Made by a program: the position numbers and the translations under genes. Below the pieces are notes generated by a model. That model was not told where the DNA came from, ran no database searches, and worked only from the letters and a program-made list of their open reading frames with translations. From assembly GCA_021323395.1 (NCBI GenBank), contig JAJONL010000015.1, positions 1 through 36,437 on the forward strand: a stretch of DNA of 36,437 bases. The letters are read 5' to 3'. Shown here one piece after another: positions 27,840 to 36,411 of the stretch. The stretch comes from Nitrospira sp. (GTDB taxonomy: Bacteria; Nitrospirota; Nitrospiria; Nitrospirales; Nitrospiraceae). Positions within the stretch are counted from its first letter, which is position 1; every line of letters begins with the position of its first letter.

Positions 27840-29099
27840 ATGGCAGCGAAGCGGACGGTTACCCAGGTAGAGCAGGCCTTGCGAGAAAAAACGCGCGAGG
27901 TGGACGTGCTGCATCGCATCAGCGAGTCGATCAGCAACACTCTGGATCTGGAGTCTGTGCTACGGCATATCGTCGATATGGTCGTAGAAGTGACGAAAGC
28001 CGATGCCTGCCTGCTCTACCTGATCTCCGACGGCAGGGACGAGCTAATCCTGAGAGCCTCTAAAAATCCCCATCCCAAACTGATCGGACGCATCACCATC
28101 GGGTTGGGCGAAGGGATCACCGGATGGGTAGCTCGCGAACGGACCCGTGTGGTGATTCCGAACAGCGCGAGCGACGATCCCCGGTTCAAGTTTTTTCATA
28201 ATCTTCCTGAAGATCGCTACCAGGCGTTTGTCTCGGTTCCCATTACGACCAAACAGGAGGTCGTCGGGGTCATCAATGTGCAGCATAAGCGGTCGCGCCG
28301 GTATCGTCCGGACGAATTGGCATTGCTGTCGACGATCGCCACGCAGGTGGGTGGGGCCATTGAGAATGCTCGGCTGTACGATCAGATGACACGCAAGGCC
28401 CTACAACTCGATACGCTGTCGCAGGTGTCGGAAACGGTGTCGTCGAATCGATTGATCGAGGATGTGTTGCAATTGATTGTGACGATGACGGCGCAAATGA
28501 TGGGATCCAAGATCTGTTCCATCATCTTGTTGGACCAGGCGACGGGTGACCTGCGCATCGCAGCCACGCAAAGCTTGAGCGAACAGTACCGGCGGAAACC
28601 CAACGTCAAGATCGGCCAGAGTATCAGCGGGCGCGCCGTTCAGGACCGTCGGCCGATTATTGTGCTGGACGTCACGAAAGACAGCACGTATGTGTATCCC
28701 GATATGGCAGCGAAGGAAGGCCTCTGCTCCCTCTTGTGCGTGCCGATGCTGGTGCGTGAGAAGGCGATCGGGGTCATTAACACCTATACGTCCAAGCCGC
28801 ATACGTTCACGGCGGAGGATGTGAAGCTGATGCAGGCGATCGCCAATCAGGCTGCGATTTCCATCGAGCACACGACATTACTGGAAAAGTCGTTTGAGAT
28901 GCAGGAAGCGTTGCAAGTGCGTAAGCTGCTGGATCGAGCCAAGGGATATCTCATGCGGGCGAAGCGGCTCTCGGAAGAGGACGCCTTCAAACTGATCCAG
29001 CGCCAAAGCATGGATCTTCGCAAGTCCATGCGAGAGATTGCCGAAGCCATTCTGCTGGCAGGCGAAATCGAAGATCGGGCCGATAAAAACCGGGCATAA
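27840..29099 (+). CDS. GAF-GAF-ANTAR RNA-binding antiterminator
   Basis: This 419-residue cytoplasmic sensor has two GAF domains (about residues 25-180 and 195-350; the second has VPMLVREKAIGVINTYT, the first VPITTKQEVVGVINVQH). They are followed by a short helix and an ANTAR domain (about 356-405, RKLLDRAKGYLMRAKRLSEE then EDAFKLIQRQSMDLRKSM). ANTAR proteins such as NasR, AmiR and EutV bind paired hexaloop hairpins in leader RNAs and prevent termination. GAF domains bind small molecules or dimerise; the ligand here is unknown. A matching RNA target lies 1.1 kb downstream in the porin-urt leader. No receiver domain is present, so a partner kinase is not required. Confidence 0.93.
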   Translation: MAAKRTVTQVEQALREKTREVDVLHRISESISNTLDLESVLRHIVDMVVEVTKADACLLYLISDGRDELILRASKNPHPKLIGRITIGLGEGITGWVARERTRVVIPNSASDDPRFKFFHNLPEDRYQAFVSVPITTKQEVVGVINVQHKRSRRYRPDELALLSTIATQVGGAIENARLYDQMTRKALQLDTLSQVSETVSSNRLIEDVLQLIVTMTAQMMGSKICSIILLDQATGDLRIAATQSLSEQYRRKPNVKIGQSISGRAVQDRRPIIVLDVTKDSTYVYPDMAAKEGLCSLLCVPMLVREKAIGVINTYTSKPHTFTAEDVKLMQAIANQAAISIEHTTLLEKSFEMQEALQVRKLLDRAKGYLMRAKRLSEEDAFKLIQRQSMDLRKSMREIAEAILLAGEIEDRADKNRA

Positions 29100-29102
29100 C
29101 TG

Positions 29103-30068
29103 TTACGGCGTGCGGTCGGAAGGTCGAACGGGACGTGGCTGCCTTGACGGCGCATTGCTCCGGCTGTTCCGTTGCTCACTCAATTCACGTTTGATGTCCT
29201 GAAGTTCCTTTCTCAATTCCTCGACTTCTGAATCCTTCTTTTTCAAATCTTCTCGAATGGCCCGAAGATCGGTGTCGGTTTCCGTCGGCTGAGCCGGCGG
29301 TGGCGGAAATGCCTGAATCTTCTCGGTGGGTAGACTTGTGACGGGTGCTGTAGGTGACGAAGCGGGGAGTTTTGCCAGCAGGTCATAATCGATGATCAGG
29401 ACGTTCGCCGGGTCTTCCGAAAATGCCGGGGCGAATTGATCGGAACGCAGGGCTTCCGCTGGCACGAACAAGACTTGCCGATTCAGAAGGCCGCTTGGCT
29501 CGGGCAGGCGGCGGTTCGGCATGTTCACGGTATCAGGCTCGTCTCGGCGTTGCCGGTATTCGGTCAGATAAATATACAATGACCGACCGTACGCAAATAC
29601 CTGCCCGCTCGTGGTTTCTGGGAATGAATGCCGCAGGGGTGGTTCCGAGGAGCCGACCGCTGCTCCCGCCCGCCCGCGATAGCCGCCGTCGCTTGCCTGA
29701 AGCAGTCTGAACCCAACCTGCTGATCCGACGCGGCCTGTTTCAATCCTTCTGCGATAGCGGGCGCGAGAAAGGCAATCTCCGTTTCTGAAAAGACGGGCG
29801 CGGTCGGCTTTCGACTGGAGGCCAGAGCGCGCAGAAGTCCGGTTTCTTCACGGATCATCATGCCCTGTAAGCTGCGCGCGATCAGGGTCTGGTCGAGTCG
29901 AATGGGATGGCTGGCCTGAAATTGACGATCAGGAAGACGATCCAGATATACCGTGCCTTGCGCGGTGTCACGGACGAGCAGGTCGACTCGCGAACCGGTC
30001 GTACAGCCGACTGCCAGCAGGCCCCAGGCCAATGCCGATGCCAATGTGACCGACCGGTAGAACTGCAT
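29103..30068 (-). CDS. Unrecognised lipoprotein with C-terminal coiled coil
   Basis: This protein has 321 residues when started at the ATG whose complement is at 30066-30068. Its N terminus MQFYRSVTLASALAWGLLAVGC is a lipoprotein signal with the acylated cysteine at residue 22. The body has no family I recognise. The last 60 residues form a charged coiled coil (DLKKKDSEVEELRKELQDIK) after a proline-rich linker. It is the only minus-strand gene here, convergent with the antiterminator gene (three bases between stops) and divergent from the porin. A cell-envelope role is inferred from the signal only. Confidence 0.8.
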   Translation of the reverse strand: MQFYRSVTLASALAWGLLAVGCTTGSRVDLLVRDTAQGTVYLDRLPDRQFQASHPIRLDQTLIARSLQGMMIREETGLLRALASSRKPTAPVFSETEIAFLAPAIAEGLKQAASDQQVGFRLLQASDGGYRGRAGAAVGSSEPPLRHSFPETTSGQVFAYGRSLYIYLTEYRQRRDEPDTVNMPNRRLPEPSGLLNRQVLFVPAEALRSDQFAPAFSEDPANVLIIDYDLLAKLPASSPTAPVTSLPTEKIQAFPPPPAQPTETDTDLRAIREDLKKKDSEVEELRKELQDIKRELSEQRNSRSNAPSRQPRPVRPSDRTP

Positions 30069-30160
30069 ACGAGATGATTCCGTTTGCTGAGGGCAGCCTG
30101 TGCTCGGCGTAGTGTAACACAGAGAAAATCGGGAGCGCGAAAAACGCGCCGGTCGGTTGC

Positions 30161-30190
30161 TTGACAGCGTTGCATTCAAAAGCGTATACA
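30161..30190 (+). promoter_or_regulatory. Sigma70-type promoter of the porin-urt operon
   Basis: A perfect TTGACA (30161-30166) is followed after 18 bases by TATACA (30185-30190, five of six). Transcription would begin near 30197, just before the hairpin pair at 30205-30276. The 18-base spacer is one longer than ideal. No -24/-12 sigma-54 pattern was found. Confidence 0.65.
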
Positions 30191-30204
30191 CCCCACCTGT
30201 GTGC

Positions 30205-30276
30205 GTCAGAGGGCCGGACAACGACGTCCTGACTTCGTCGCAGACATCAAGAGCGCAGAGGACAATGACGTCCTTT
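30205..30276 (+). promoter_or_regulatory. ANTAR-type two-hairpin antiterminator RNA
   Basis: Hairpin P1 has stem GGAC (30216-30219) with GTCC (30226-30229) and loop AACGAC. A lower helix GTCA/TGAC (30205-30208 with 30230-30233) may add to it across an asymmetric bulge. Hairpin P2 has stem AGAGGAC (30257-30263) with GTCCTTT (30270-30276) and loop AATGAC. Both loops have six bases with A at 1 and G at 4, as known for ANTAR targets. The 3' arm of P2 shares bases 30272-30276 with the terminator stem, so P2 and the terminator exclude each other. Confidence 0.8.
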
Positions 30277-30311
30277 TGGTCCGATGGTTGGACCGGAAGG
30301 GCGTTTTTTTT
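30272..30311 (+). terminator. Leader terminator of the porin-urt operon
   Basis: CCTTTTGGTCC (30272-30282) pairs with GGACCGGAAGG (30290-30300) in an uninterrupted 11-bp stem containing two G-U pairs, with loop GATGGTT. After GCG come eight T (30304-30311). It stands 61 bases upstream of the porin start codon, so it acts on the operon's own transcript and would stop it unless the P2 hairpin forms. Confidence 0.85.
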
Positions 30312-30371
30312 GCGCGCTGGCTCCTCCGGTCTGGTTCCTTCCAATCGTATGTAACCAGGAGGGCAATCAGG

Positions 30372-31742
30372 ATGAGTGCACGACTATCAGGAGGACTCGT
30401 GCTGGGAGTGATCATGATGATGATTGTTGCCGGCACGACCCCGGTCAGAGCAGAGGAACAGAGCGCCGGAGAAGCGGCTGGAGCCGGTCGCCTAAGCCGC
30501 GAAGTGGAAACCCCCCCGGCGGTGATTTGCGGCGGCTGTGTCATGCCCACCTTTGCGGGCGAAGGCAAGGGCAGTATCGTCCCCTATGGGCGAATCGAGT
30601 TGGATGCGATCTATAGTAATCGAAATACGAACCCCCTCGACCCCGGTCAGTTCAACGGCTATGCGACCGCTGCCGGTAAGAGCAGCAATGCCTCTTCCAC
30701 CCTCAACCCTCGCTATAGTGTGTTCGGCCTACGAGCTGACCGCACAGATGGGAAACACACCCTCACCGGCGTCGTCGAAGCCGATTTTTACAGCCAGACC
30801 GACAATGCCGGAAATATTTCGCCCCGTTTACGGTTGGCCAACGTCAAATACTCACCGAACAACAGTCGAACGACTATTACGGCAGGTATGGATTGGACGC
30901 CCATCATGTCCTCCCATCCGAACCTGATCGATTTTTCGATCATGGGCTATAACGGCAACCTGTGGCAGCGTCTTCCACAGATCACCGTGAAACACCAATT
31001 TACCGACAACGTCAATGGTCTCTTGACGGTCATGCGATTTGAACGCGGGTTGTCGGCCATTCAACCGCAGACGCAGCGACGAACCTTCCAAGGGGCCGGC
31101 GCGGCAGCGGCGGCGCCCGGTAGTTGCGGAAGCAGCGGGTTTGCCTGTTCTGAAAACGCCTTCAACGATCCGGTACAGATGCCCTATGTCGGGACCCGAT
31201 TTGCCTATACGGGGACGGGTGATCGCGCCGGCTTTTTGGTGGCGCTGAACGCCGCCTTTCGCCATTATCGATCCGCGCCCACGGCCGGAGGCATCCCCGC
31301 GGGCAACGATATCAATTCGTACCTGGTAGGGGCGGAACTCGCCGTGCCCTTGACCAACCGACTGAAATTTACCGGCGAGATCGCCTATGGGCAGGCGTTG
31401 GGAGTTGAATTTTTCCGGTACGGCCAGGAGCGTAATCTGGGCACAGGAAAGGCGATTCGGACCATCGTCGGGTGGGGAGAGTTGGATTATGCCTATGATC
31501 GGCGGCTTACCCTCATTGCCGGGTATGGGTTTGACAATCCACTGAATTCCGATCTGCGCGGCACGACCGCCGGGCCGGATACTCAGTATGTGCTCAACCA
31601 TCGAACCTACCTGACGGCCGTCCGCCATATTTGGGGCGACTTGTACGCGTCACTGGAATGGAATCACCTCATGAGCGAATGGTCGACCGGGGAACATTTT
31701 GCAGGCGATAACTTTATGCTCTCAACTTGGTATAACTTTTAG
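30372..31742 (+). CDS. Outer-membrane porin-like protein of the urea operon
   Basis: This protein has 456 residues from ATG 30372, behind AGGAGGG (30357-30363). Longer in-frame readings run into the regulatory leader and lack this site. A signal peptide of 27 residues ends TTPVRA. The mature protein is rich in alternating polar/aromatic strands, ends in phenylalanine (STWYNF) and resembles trimeric-porin-like beta barrels. Near the N terminus is a CGGC pair (C53, C56); a second cysteine pair lies in a central loop (GSCGSSGFACSENAF). A porin next to urt genes is known from Nitrospira (from memory), so urea passage through the outer membrane is the likely role. Confidence 0.85.
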   Translation: MSARLSGGLVLGVIMMMIVAGTTPVRAEEQSAGEAAGAGRLSREVETPPAVICGGCVMPTFAGEGKGSIVPYGRIELDAIYSNRNTNPLDPGQFNGYATAAGKSSNASSTLNPRYSVFGLRADRTDGKHTLTGVVEADFYSQTDNAGNISPRLRLANVKYSPNNSRTTITAGMDWTPIMSSHPNLIDFSIMGYNGNLWQRLPQITVKHQFTDNVNGLLTVMRFERGLSAIQPQTQRRTFQGAGAAAAAPGSCGSSGFACSENAFNDPVQMPYVGTRFAYTGTGDRAGFLVALNAAFRHYRSAPTAGGIPAGNDINSYLVGAELAVPLTNRLKFTGEIAYGQALGVEFFRYGQERNLGTGKAIRTIVGWGELDYAYDRRLTLIAGYGFDNPLNSDLRGTTAGPDTQYVLNHRTYLTAVRHIWGDLYASLEWNHLMSEWSTGEHFAGDNFMLSTWYNF

Positions 31743-31772
31743 CCCAGCGACAATGGCGAAAGGAGTCTAACG

Positions 31773-33027
31773 ATGAGCTCTCAGAAACCCCAGGATGTGG
31801 AGGACACGATATTCGGTTCGACGCCCGAGCCGCCTTCCTCGCGGCGCGAATTTTTGGTGCATGGTTCTCGAACCGCGGTCGGCCTGGGGGTCGCGGCATT
31901 GCTGGGAAACCTGGGGCACTGGGCCCTTTCCTACGGGGCCGACAAGGAGCCGATCAAGATCGGCGTGTTGCATTCGCTGAGCGGCACGATGGCCATCAGC
32001 GAAGTGTCCTTGAAGGATGTCGTCTCGATGGCGGTCGAAGAAATCAACGCGAAGGGCGGGCTGTTGGGACGCCAGCTGAAACCGGTTATCGTCGATCCGG
32101 CTTCGAACTGGGACTTGTTTGCGGAAAAGGCCAAACAATTGTTGGTGCAAGATAAGGTCGCGGTGGTCTTCGGTTGCTGGACGTCGGTCAGCCGGAAGTC
32201 GGTCTTGCCGGTGTTCGAAAAGAATAATGGATTGCTCTTTTACCCCGTCCAGTATGAAGGGGAAGAATGTTCACGGAACGTATTCTACACGGGTGCGGCG
32301 GTCAACCAGCAGGCGGTGCCGGCGGTAGAATATCTGATGAGTAAAGAAGGAGGCGGATTTAAAAAGTTTTATCTGCTTGGAACCGACTACGTGTATCCAC
32401 GGACGACGAACAAGATTCTCCGCGCGATGTTGCTGGCCAAGAAAGTGTCCGCAGCCAACATCATGGAGGAATACACCCCTTTCCACCATCAAGATTATCA
32501 AACCATTGTCGGAAAGATTAAGAAGTTCGCCGCCGGTGGTGGCGCCTGCGTCATCAGCACGATCAATGGAGACAGCAATGTGCCGTTCTATAAGGAATTT
32601 GCCAATCAGGGGTTGCGTTCAGAAGACGCGCCCATCATGGCGTTCAGCGTCGCGGAGGACGAGCTGCGTGGAATGGACAAGACGGCCTTGGTCGGCCATC
32701 TGGCGGCCTGGAATTATTATCAGAGCGTTGACACGCCGCAGAACAAGCAGTTTGTGGCCAACTTCAAGGCCTACTGCAAAAAGAATAATTTGCCGGACGG
32801 TGACAAGCGCGTCACCGACGATCCAATCGAGGCCGCCTATTTTGGCGTGCATGTCTGGAAGCAGGCCGCACAAGCCGGTCCTGATCGGCGAAATTCTCAA
32901 GGATGGCCAATTCAAAGTGGTATCGCGCTCAAAAGGCCTGGTTAAACCAGAACCCTGGAGCGAATACACAAACCCAGAAAAAGGATGCGATTGGGTAAAA
33001 CATCAAGGAACCTATAAGAAGGCCTGA
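31773..33027 (+). pseudogene. urtA: Urea ABC transporter substrate-binding protein UrtA, frameshifted
   Basis: The gene reads well as UrtA from ATG 31773: a Tat signal with SRREFL (residues 23-28), then IKIGVLHSLSGTMAISEVSL and DDPIEAAYFGVHVWKQAAQA. At about 32869-32879 the frame changes. The original frame runs on to a stop at 32945 with unrelated residues. The correct C terminus (HKPVLIGEILKDGQFKVV, ending GCDWVKHQGTYKKA) continues in the next frame to 33027. Compared with family members about 30-40 residues are missing at the junction, so this is a deletion, not a single-base slip. As read, no normal UrtA could be made. Confidence 0.8.
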
Positions 33028-33052
33028 CGAGGATAGTCGCTCAGACGCCGGT

Positions 33053-34482
33053 ATGAATGAAAGTACGCTGCGAATGAATCTCGTCGTAGGGATGCTGTTG
33101 GTCTGGTGCTGGGTGGCATTGGGCGTGAATGATGGGTTGGCGGGGGAGGCGCTCACCAGCGCGTCTCCGCCGTTTCAGCTTGAGCAGGCGTTCAAAGACT
33201 TGGCGAGTGACGAGGAATCGACGCGCGAGCAGGCGATTGGCCTGCTGATCGAAGAGGGAAACGCGACTTCACTGGCACGGCTGGAGGAGTTGCGGGTCAA
33301 TGCGGATCGAAGCCTGCGCATGGCGATCAAGCCGGTGGCCGATGCCTGGCGACAACGCGCCAATCTGGCCAGCCCGGATCCCGACCAGCGGCGATCGGCG
33401 GCGGCCGACCTGGGAAGCAGTGGACGGACAGTGGCCATCCCTTGGCTGGAGGCTGCGGCCCGCTCCGAATCCCACCGGTGGGTTCGTTATGCGATGGACG
33501 AGTCGACGCAGTTGCTGAAGCTCGCCTCAGCCGATCCTGCCGTAAAGGCTCAGGCTGCCGCGAAATTGGGCGAGATGCGCAGCCAGAATGCGGTTCCGGC
33601 ACTGAAAGAACTGGTGCAAGCCGCCGATGACCCGAAGGGCACCGAACAGCAAAAGACCGTCGCGCCGGCTGCCGCCGCCGCCATCAATCAAATCGAAACC
33701 TGGAATGTCTGGTCCACGGCGATTGAAACCTTGTTTCGCGGCATCAGCCTCAGTTCCATCCTGCTGATCATGTCCGTGGGTCTCGCGATCGTGTTCGGCC
33801 TGATGGGCGTGATCAACATGGCGCATGGCGAACTGATGATGATCGGCGCCTACGCCACCTTTGTGATGCAGGAATGTTTTAAGCTCTATGTTCCTCCGGC
33901 TTGGTTTGACGCCTACTACCTCGCGGCCCTTCCGGCCTCGTTTCTGGCCGCGGCCCTATTCGGATTGTTCCTGGAGGCGACGGCGGCGCGCAGGTCATGG
34001 TAGGCGTGTTCCTGCCTTTCAACCGCCTGTTCATCATCGGGCTCTCCATTCTCTGTGTCACCGGGATTTATGGCTTGCTGTTCCGCTCGAGTGTGGGCCT
34101 GCGGGTGCGGGCCGTCATGCAGAACCGCAACATGAGTGCCTGTCTGGGAATTCCCACCAGGAAGGTGGACGCCTACACTTTTGCCTTCGGTTCCGGTCTG
34201 GCCGGCATCGCGGGCTGGGCCTTGACCCTGGTCGGGAATGTGGAGCCGGGACTCGGGCAAAACTACATTGTGGACTCATTCATGGTAGTAGTGACGGGGG
34301 GGGTTGGAAAACTTGCCGGGACGATCATTGCCTCGCTGGGGATCGGCGGCTTGAATAAACTCATGGAGCCGAGTCTTGGAGCGGTCTATGGAAAGGTGTT
34401 GATCCTCGTGCTGGTCATTCTCTTCCTGCAGTGGCGACCCTCGGGGCTGTTTGCGGTCAAGGGGCGCCACGCCGAGGGGTAA
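33053..34482 (+). pseudogene. urtB: Urea ABC transporter permease UrtB, frameshifted
   Basis: The first part (to 34003) has a signal-like helix, an alanine-rich helical-repeat periplasmic domain (about residues 45-220) as in long UrtB proteins, then membrane segments with GLAIVFGLMGVINMAHGELM. After FLEATAAR (about 33990) the frame is lost. The rest (VMVGVFLPFNRLFIIGLSIL to FLQWRPSGLFAVKGRHAEG) continues in another frame to 34482. Roughly 50 residues expected between them, including the stretch usually containing YGRPLETLLATWG, are absent. Either a true internal deletion or an assembly fault. Confidence 0.8.
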
Positions 34483-34498
34483 GTAGAGAGCAGGGAGA

Positions 34499-35647
34499 AT
34501 GGAAGAACCGTTGACACCACAGTCGAAGGTTGAGCGAAACGAAGGAACCATCTTTTGGGTCGTCGGGTTCGTGCTTCTGTTTGTCCTGCCGGTGCTGAAC
34601 GTGTTGCCTGCGGAAGATTCCTGGCTGCATCTGTCCGATTTTGCGCTGAACCGTTTCGGGAAGTTTCTGGCCTTTGCCATCCTGGCGCTCGGCCTCGATT
34701 TGATTTGGGGCTATGCCGGTATCCTCAGTTTAGGACAAGGGGTCTTCTTTGGCCTCGGCGCCTATTGCATGGGAATGCACCTCATGCTCACGATCGGAAG
34801 CGAGAGTGTCTACGGCAGCGCCTTGCCGGACTTCATGGTGTGGAATCAGGTCACTGGATTGCCGTTTTTCTGGAAGCCCTTTTACAGCTTCACGGCTGCC
34901 GTATTCGCCGGTCTGCTGGTGCCGGCAGCCTTTGCGCTCTTGTTTGGGTTTCTCGCCTTCCGCAGCCGAATCCGCGGGGTCTATTTCGCCATTATCACCC
35001 AGGCGCTCGCGCTCATGGCTTGGCTGGTCTTCAATCGGAATGAAACGAATCTTGGAGGGACCAACGGCCTGACGGATTTCAAGACGATCCTGGGCTTTCG
35101 GTTGTCTGAGCCGGGGACGCAACTCGCGCTCTATGTCATCACGGTGTTGTGTCTGGGAGGAGCCTATCTGCTCTGCCGTTGGATCATCGTCTCGCGGGCC
35201 GGGCGAGTTCTGATTGCCATTCGTGACAGCGAACAACGAGTTCTGTTTTCCGGCTACTCGCCGGCCAATTACAAACTGTTCGTCTTCGTGGTGTCGGCCG
35301 CGCTGGCGGGTCTTGCGGGCATTCTCTATGTACCGCAAGTGGGGATCATTACCCCGGCGCAAATGGGTGTGCTGCCCTCGCTCGAAATGGTGATTTGGGT
35401 GGCGGTGGGAGGCAGGGCGACCCTGGTTGGAGCGATTGTCGGAGCGGTGGGCGTCAACCTGGGCCGCAGCCTTCTCACGAACCATTTTCCAGAATTATGG
35501 CCATTTTTTCTGGGCGGACTGTTCGTCGCTGTCGTGCTGCTGTTCCCTGATGGAGTCATGGGCATCACGAGAAAGCTGAGCGAGAAGGTTGCGAATCGGA
35601 CCGCCCCCCTGCGTAAAACCTCCGCGGTCGAGGAGGAACAGGTATGA
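34499..35647 (+). CDS. urtC: Urea ABC transporter permease UrtC
   Basis: This 382-residue LivM-type permease has about nine to ten membrane segments, with LDLIWGYAGILSLGQGVFFGL (one residue run of the family signature) and RDSEQRVLFSGYSPANYKL in the cytoplasmic coupling loop. UrtC and UrtB form the channel for urea. It is complete, starts at ATG 34499 after CAGGGAGA, and overlaps urtD (ATGA). The intact state contrasts with the broken urtA and urtB just upstream. Confidence 0.95.
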   Translation: MEEPLTPQSKVERNEGTIFWVVGFVLLFVLPVLNVLPAEDSWLHLSDFALNRFGKFLAFAILALGLDLIWGYAGILSLGQGVFFGLGAYCMGMHLMLTIGSESVYGSALPDFMVWNQVTGLPFFWKPFYSFTAAVFAGLLVPAAFALLFGFLAFRSRIRGVYFAIITQALALMAWLVFNRNETNLGGTNGLTDFKTILGFRLSEPGTQLALYVITVLCLGGAYLLCRWIIVSRAGRVLIAIRDSEQRVLFSGYSPANYKLFVFVVSAALAGLAGILYVPQVGIITPAQMGVLPSLEMVIWVAVGGRATLVGAIVGAVGVNLGRSLLTNHFPELWPFFLGGLFVAVVLLFPDGVMGITRKLSEKVANRTAPLRKTSAVEEEQV

Positions 35648-36411
35648 CGGAACATGGCTCCATCATCTATTTGGAAGGCGTGACCGTCGACTACGACGGT
35701 TTCAAGGCGTTGAACAATTTGAACTTCATCGTCAACCATCGCGAACTGCGCGTGGTGATCGGGCCGAACGGCGCCGGCAAGACGACGTTGCTCGATGTGA
35801 TCTCAGGCAAGACCAAGCCGGCGGCTGGACGCGTGATCTTCGGCAAAGACACGGATCTCATCGGCATGCGGGAGTATGAAATTACCCAGCTTGGGATCGG
35901 GCGAAAATTTCAGGCCCCCTCGATCTATAACAATCTCACCGTGTGGGAGAACCTGGATCTTTCGTTGAGCCGTCCCAGCAAAGGCGTGTTATCCACGTTG
36001 AGAGGCCAGTCCACCGCGGCAGAGCGGAAGCAAATCGACGAGGCTCTCGAGACCATCGGACTCACGGAGCAGGCGCCTCTGCGCGCAGGTTCCCTGTCCC
36101 ATGGCCAGAAACAATGGCTTGAAATCGGCATGGTCATTTTGCAAGATCCCGAATTGCTGCTGGTCGATGAACCGGTGGCCGGCATGACGGATGAAGAGAC
36201 CGCACAAACCGGTCGGCTGCTCCAGTCGCTGGCGGAGAAACATGCCATCGTCGTCATTGAGCACGATATGGAGTTTGTCCGGCAAATCGCCCGGACCGTG
36301 ACGGTGCTGCATGAGGGGACCGTCATCTGCGAGGGACTGGTGGAAAAGGTTCAGGCCGATCCCCGGGTGGTCGAAATTTATCTTGGCAGACAGAAAGTGG
36401 CGCACATTTAG
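35644..36411 (+). CDS. urtD: Urea ABC transporter ATPase UrtD
   Basis: This 255-residue LivG-type ATPase has Walker [10 protein letters not shown], the UrtD/LivG motif GIGRKFQAPSIYNNLTVWEN, signature LSHGQKQWLEIGM, Walker B LLLVDEPVAGM and H-loop EHDMEFV. It powers urea import with UrtE. urtE is expected just beyond the window; the last 26 bases hold only an ATG at 36417 that does not read like its usual start. Confidence 0.95.
   Translation: MTEHGSIIYLEGVTVDYDGFKALNNLNFIVNHRELRVVIGPNGAGKTTLLDVISGKTKPAAGRVIFGKDTDLIGMREYEITQLGIGRKFQAPSIYNNLTVWENLDLSLSRPSKGVLSTLRGQSTAAERKQIDEALETIGLTEQAPLRAGSLSHGQKQWLEIGMVILQDPELLLVDEPVAGMTDEETAQTGRLLQSLAEKHAIVVIEHDMEFVRQIARTVTVLHEGTVICEGLVEKVQADPRVVEIYLGRQKVAHI

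Noticed and set aside
30135-30149. Hairpin GCGCG-AAAAA-CGCGC upstream of the urt promoter
   Set aside because: A short perfect stem, but it lies upstream of the -35 box, has no T-run, and no defined role; it could be chance in GC-rich DNA.
30201-30371. In-frame upstream extension of the porin reading frame by 57 codons
   Set aside because: It would translate the terminator and hairpins, has no ribosome binding site, and places the clear signal peptide in the interior. ATG 30372 has AGGAGGG and a proper signal sequence.
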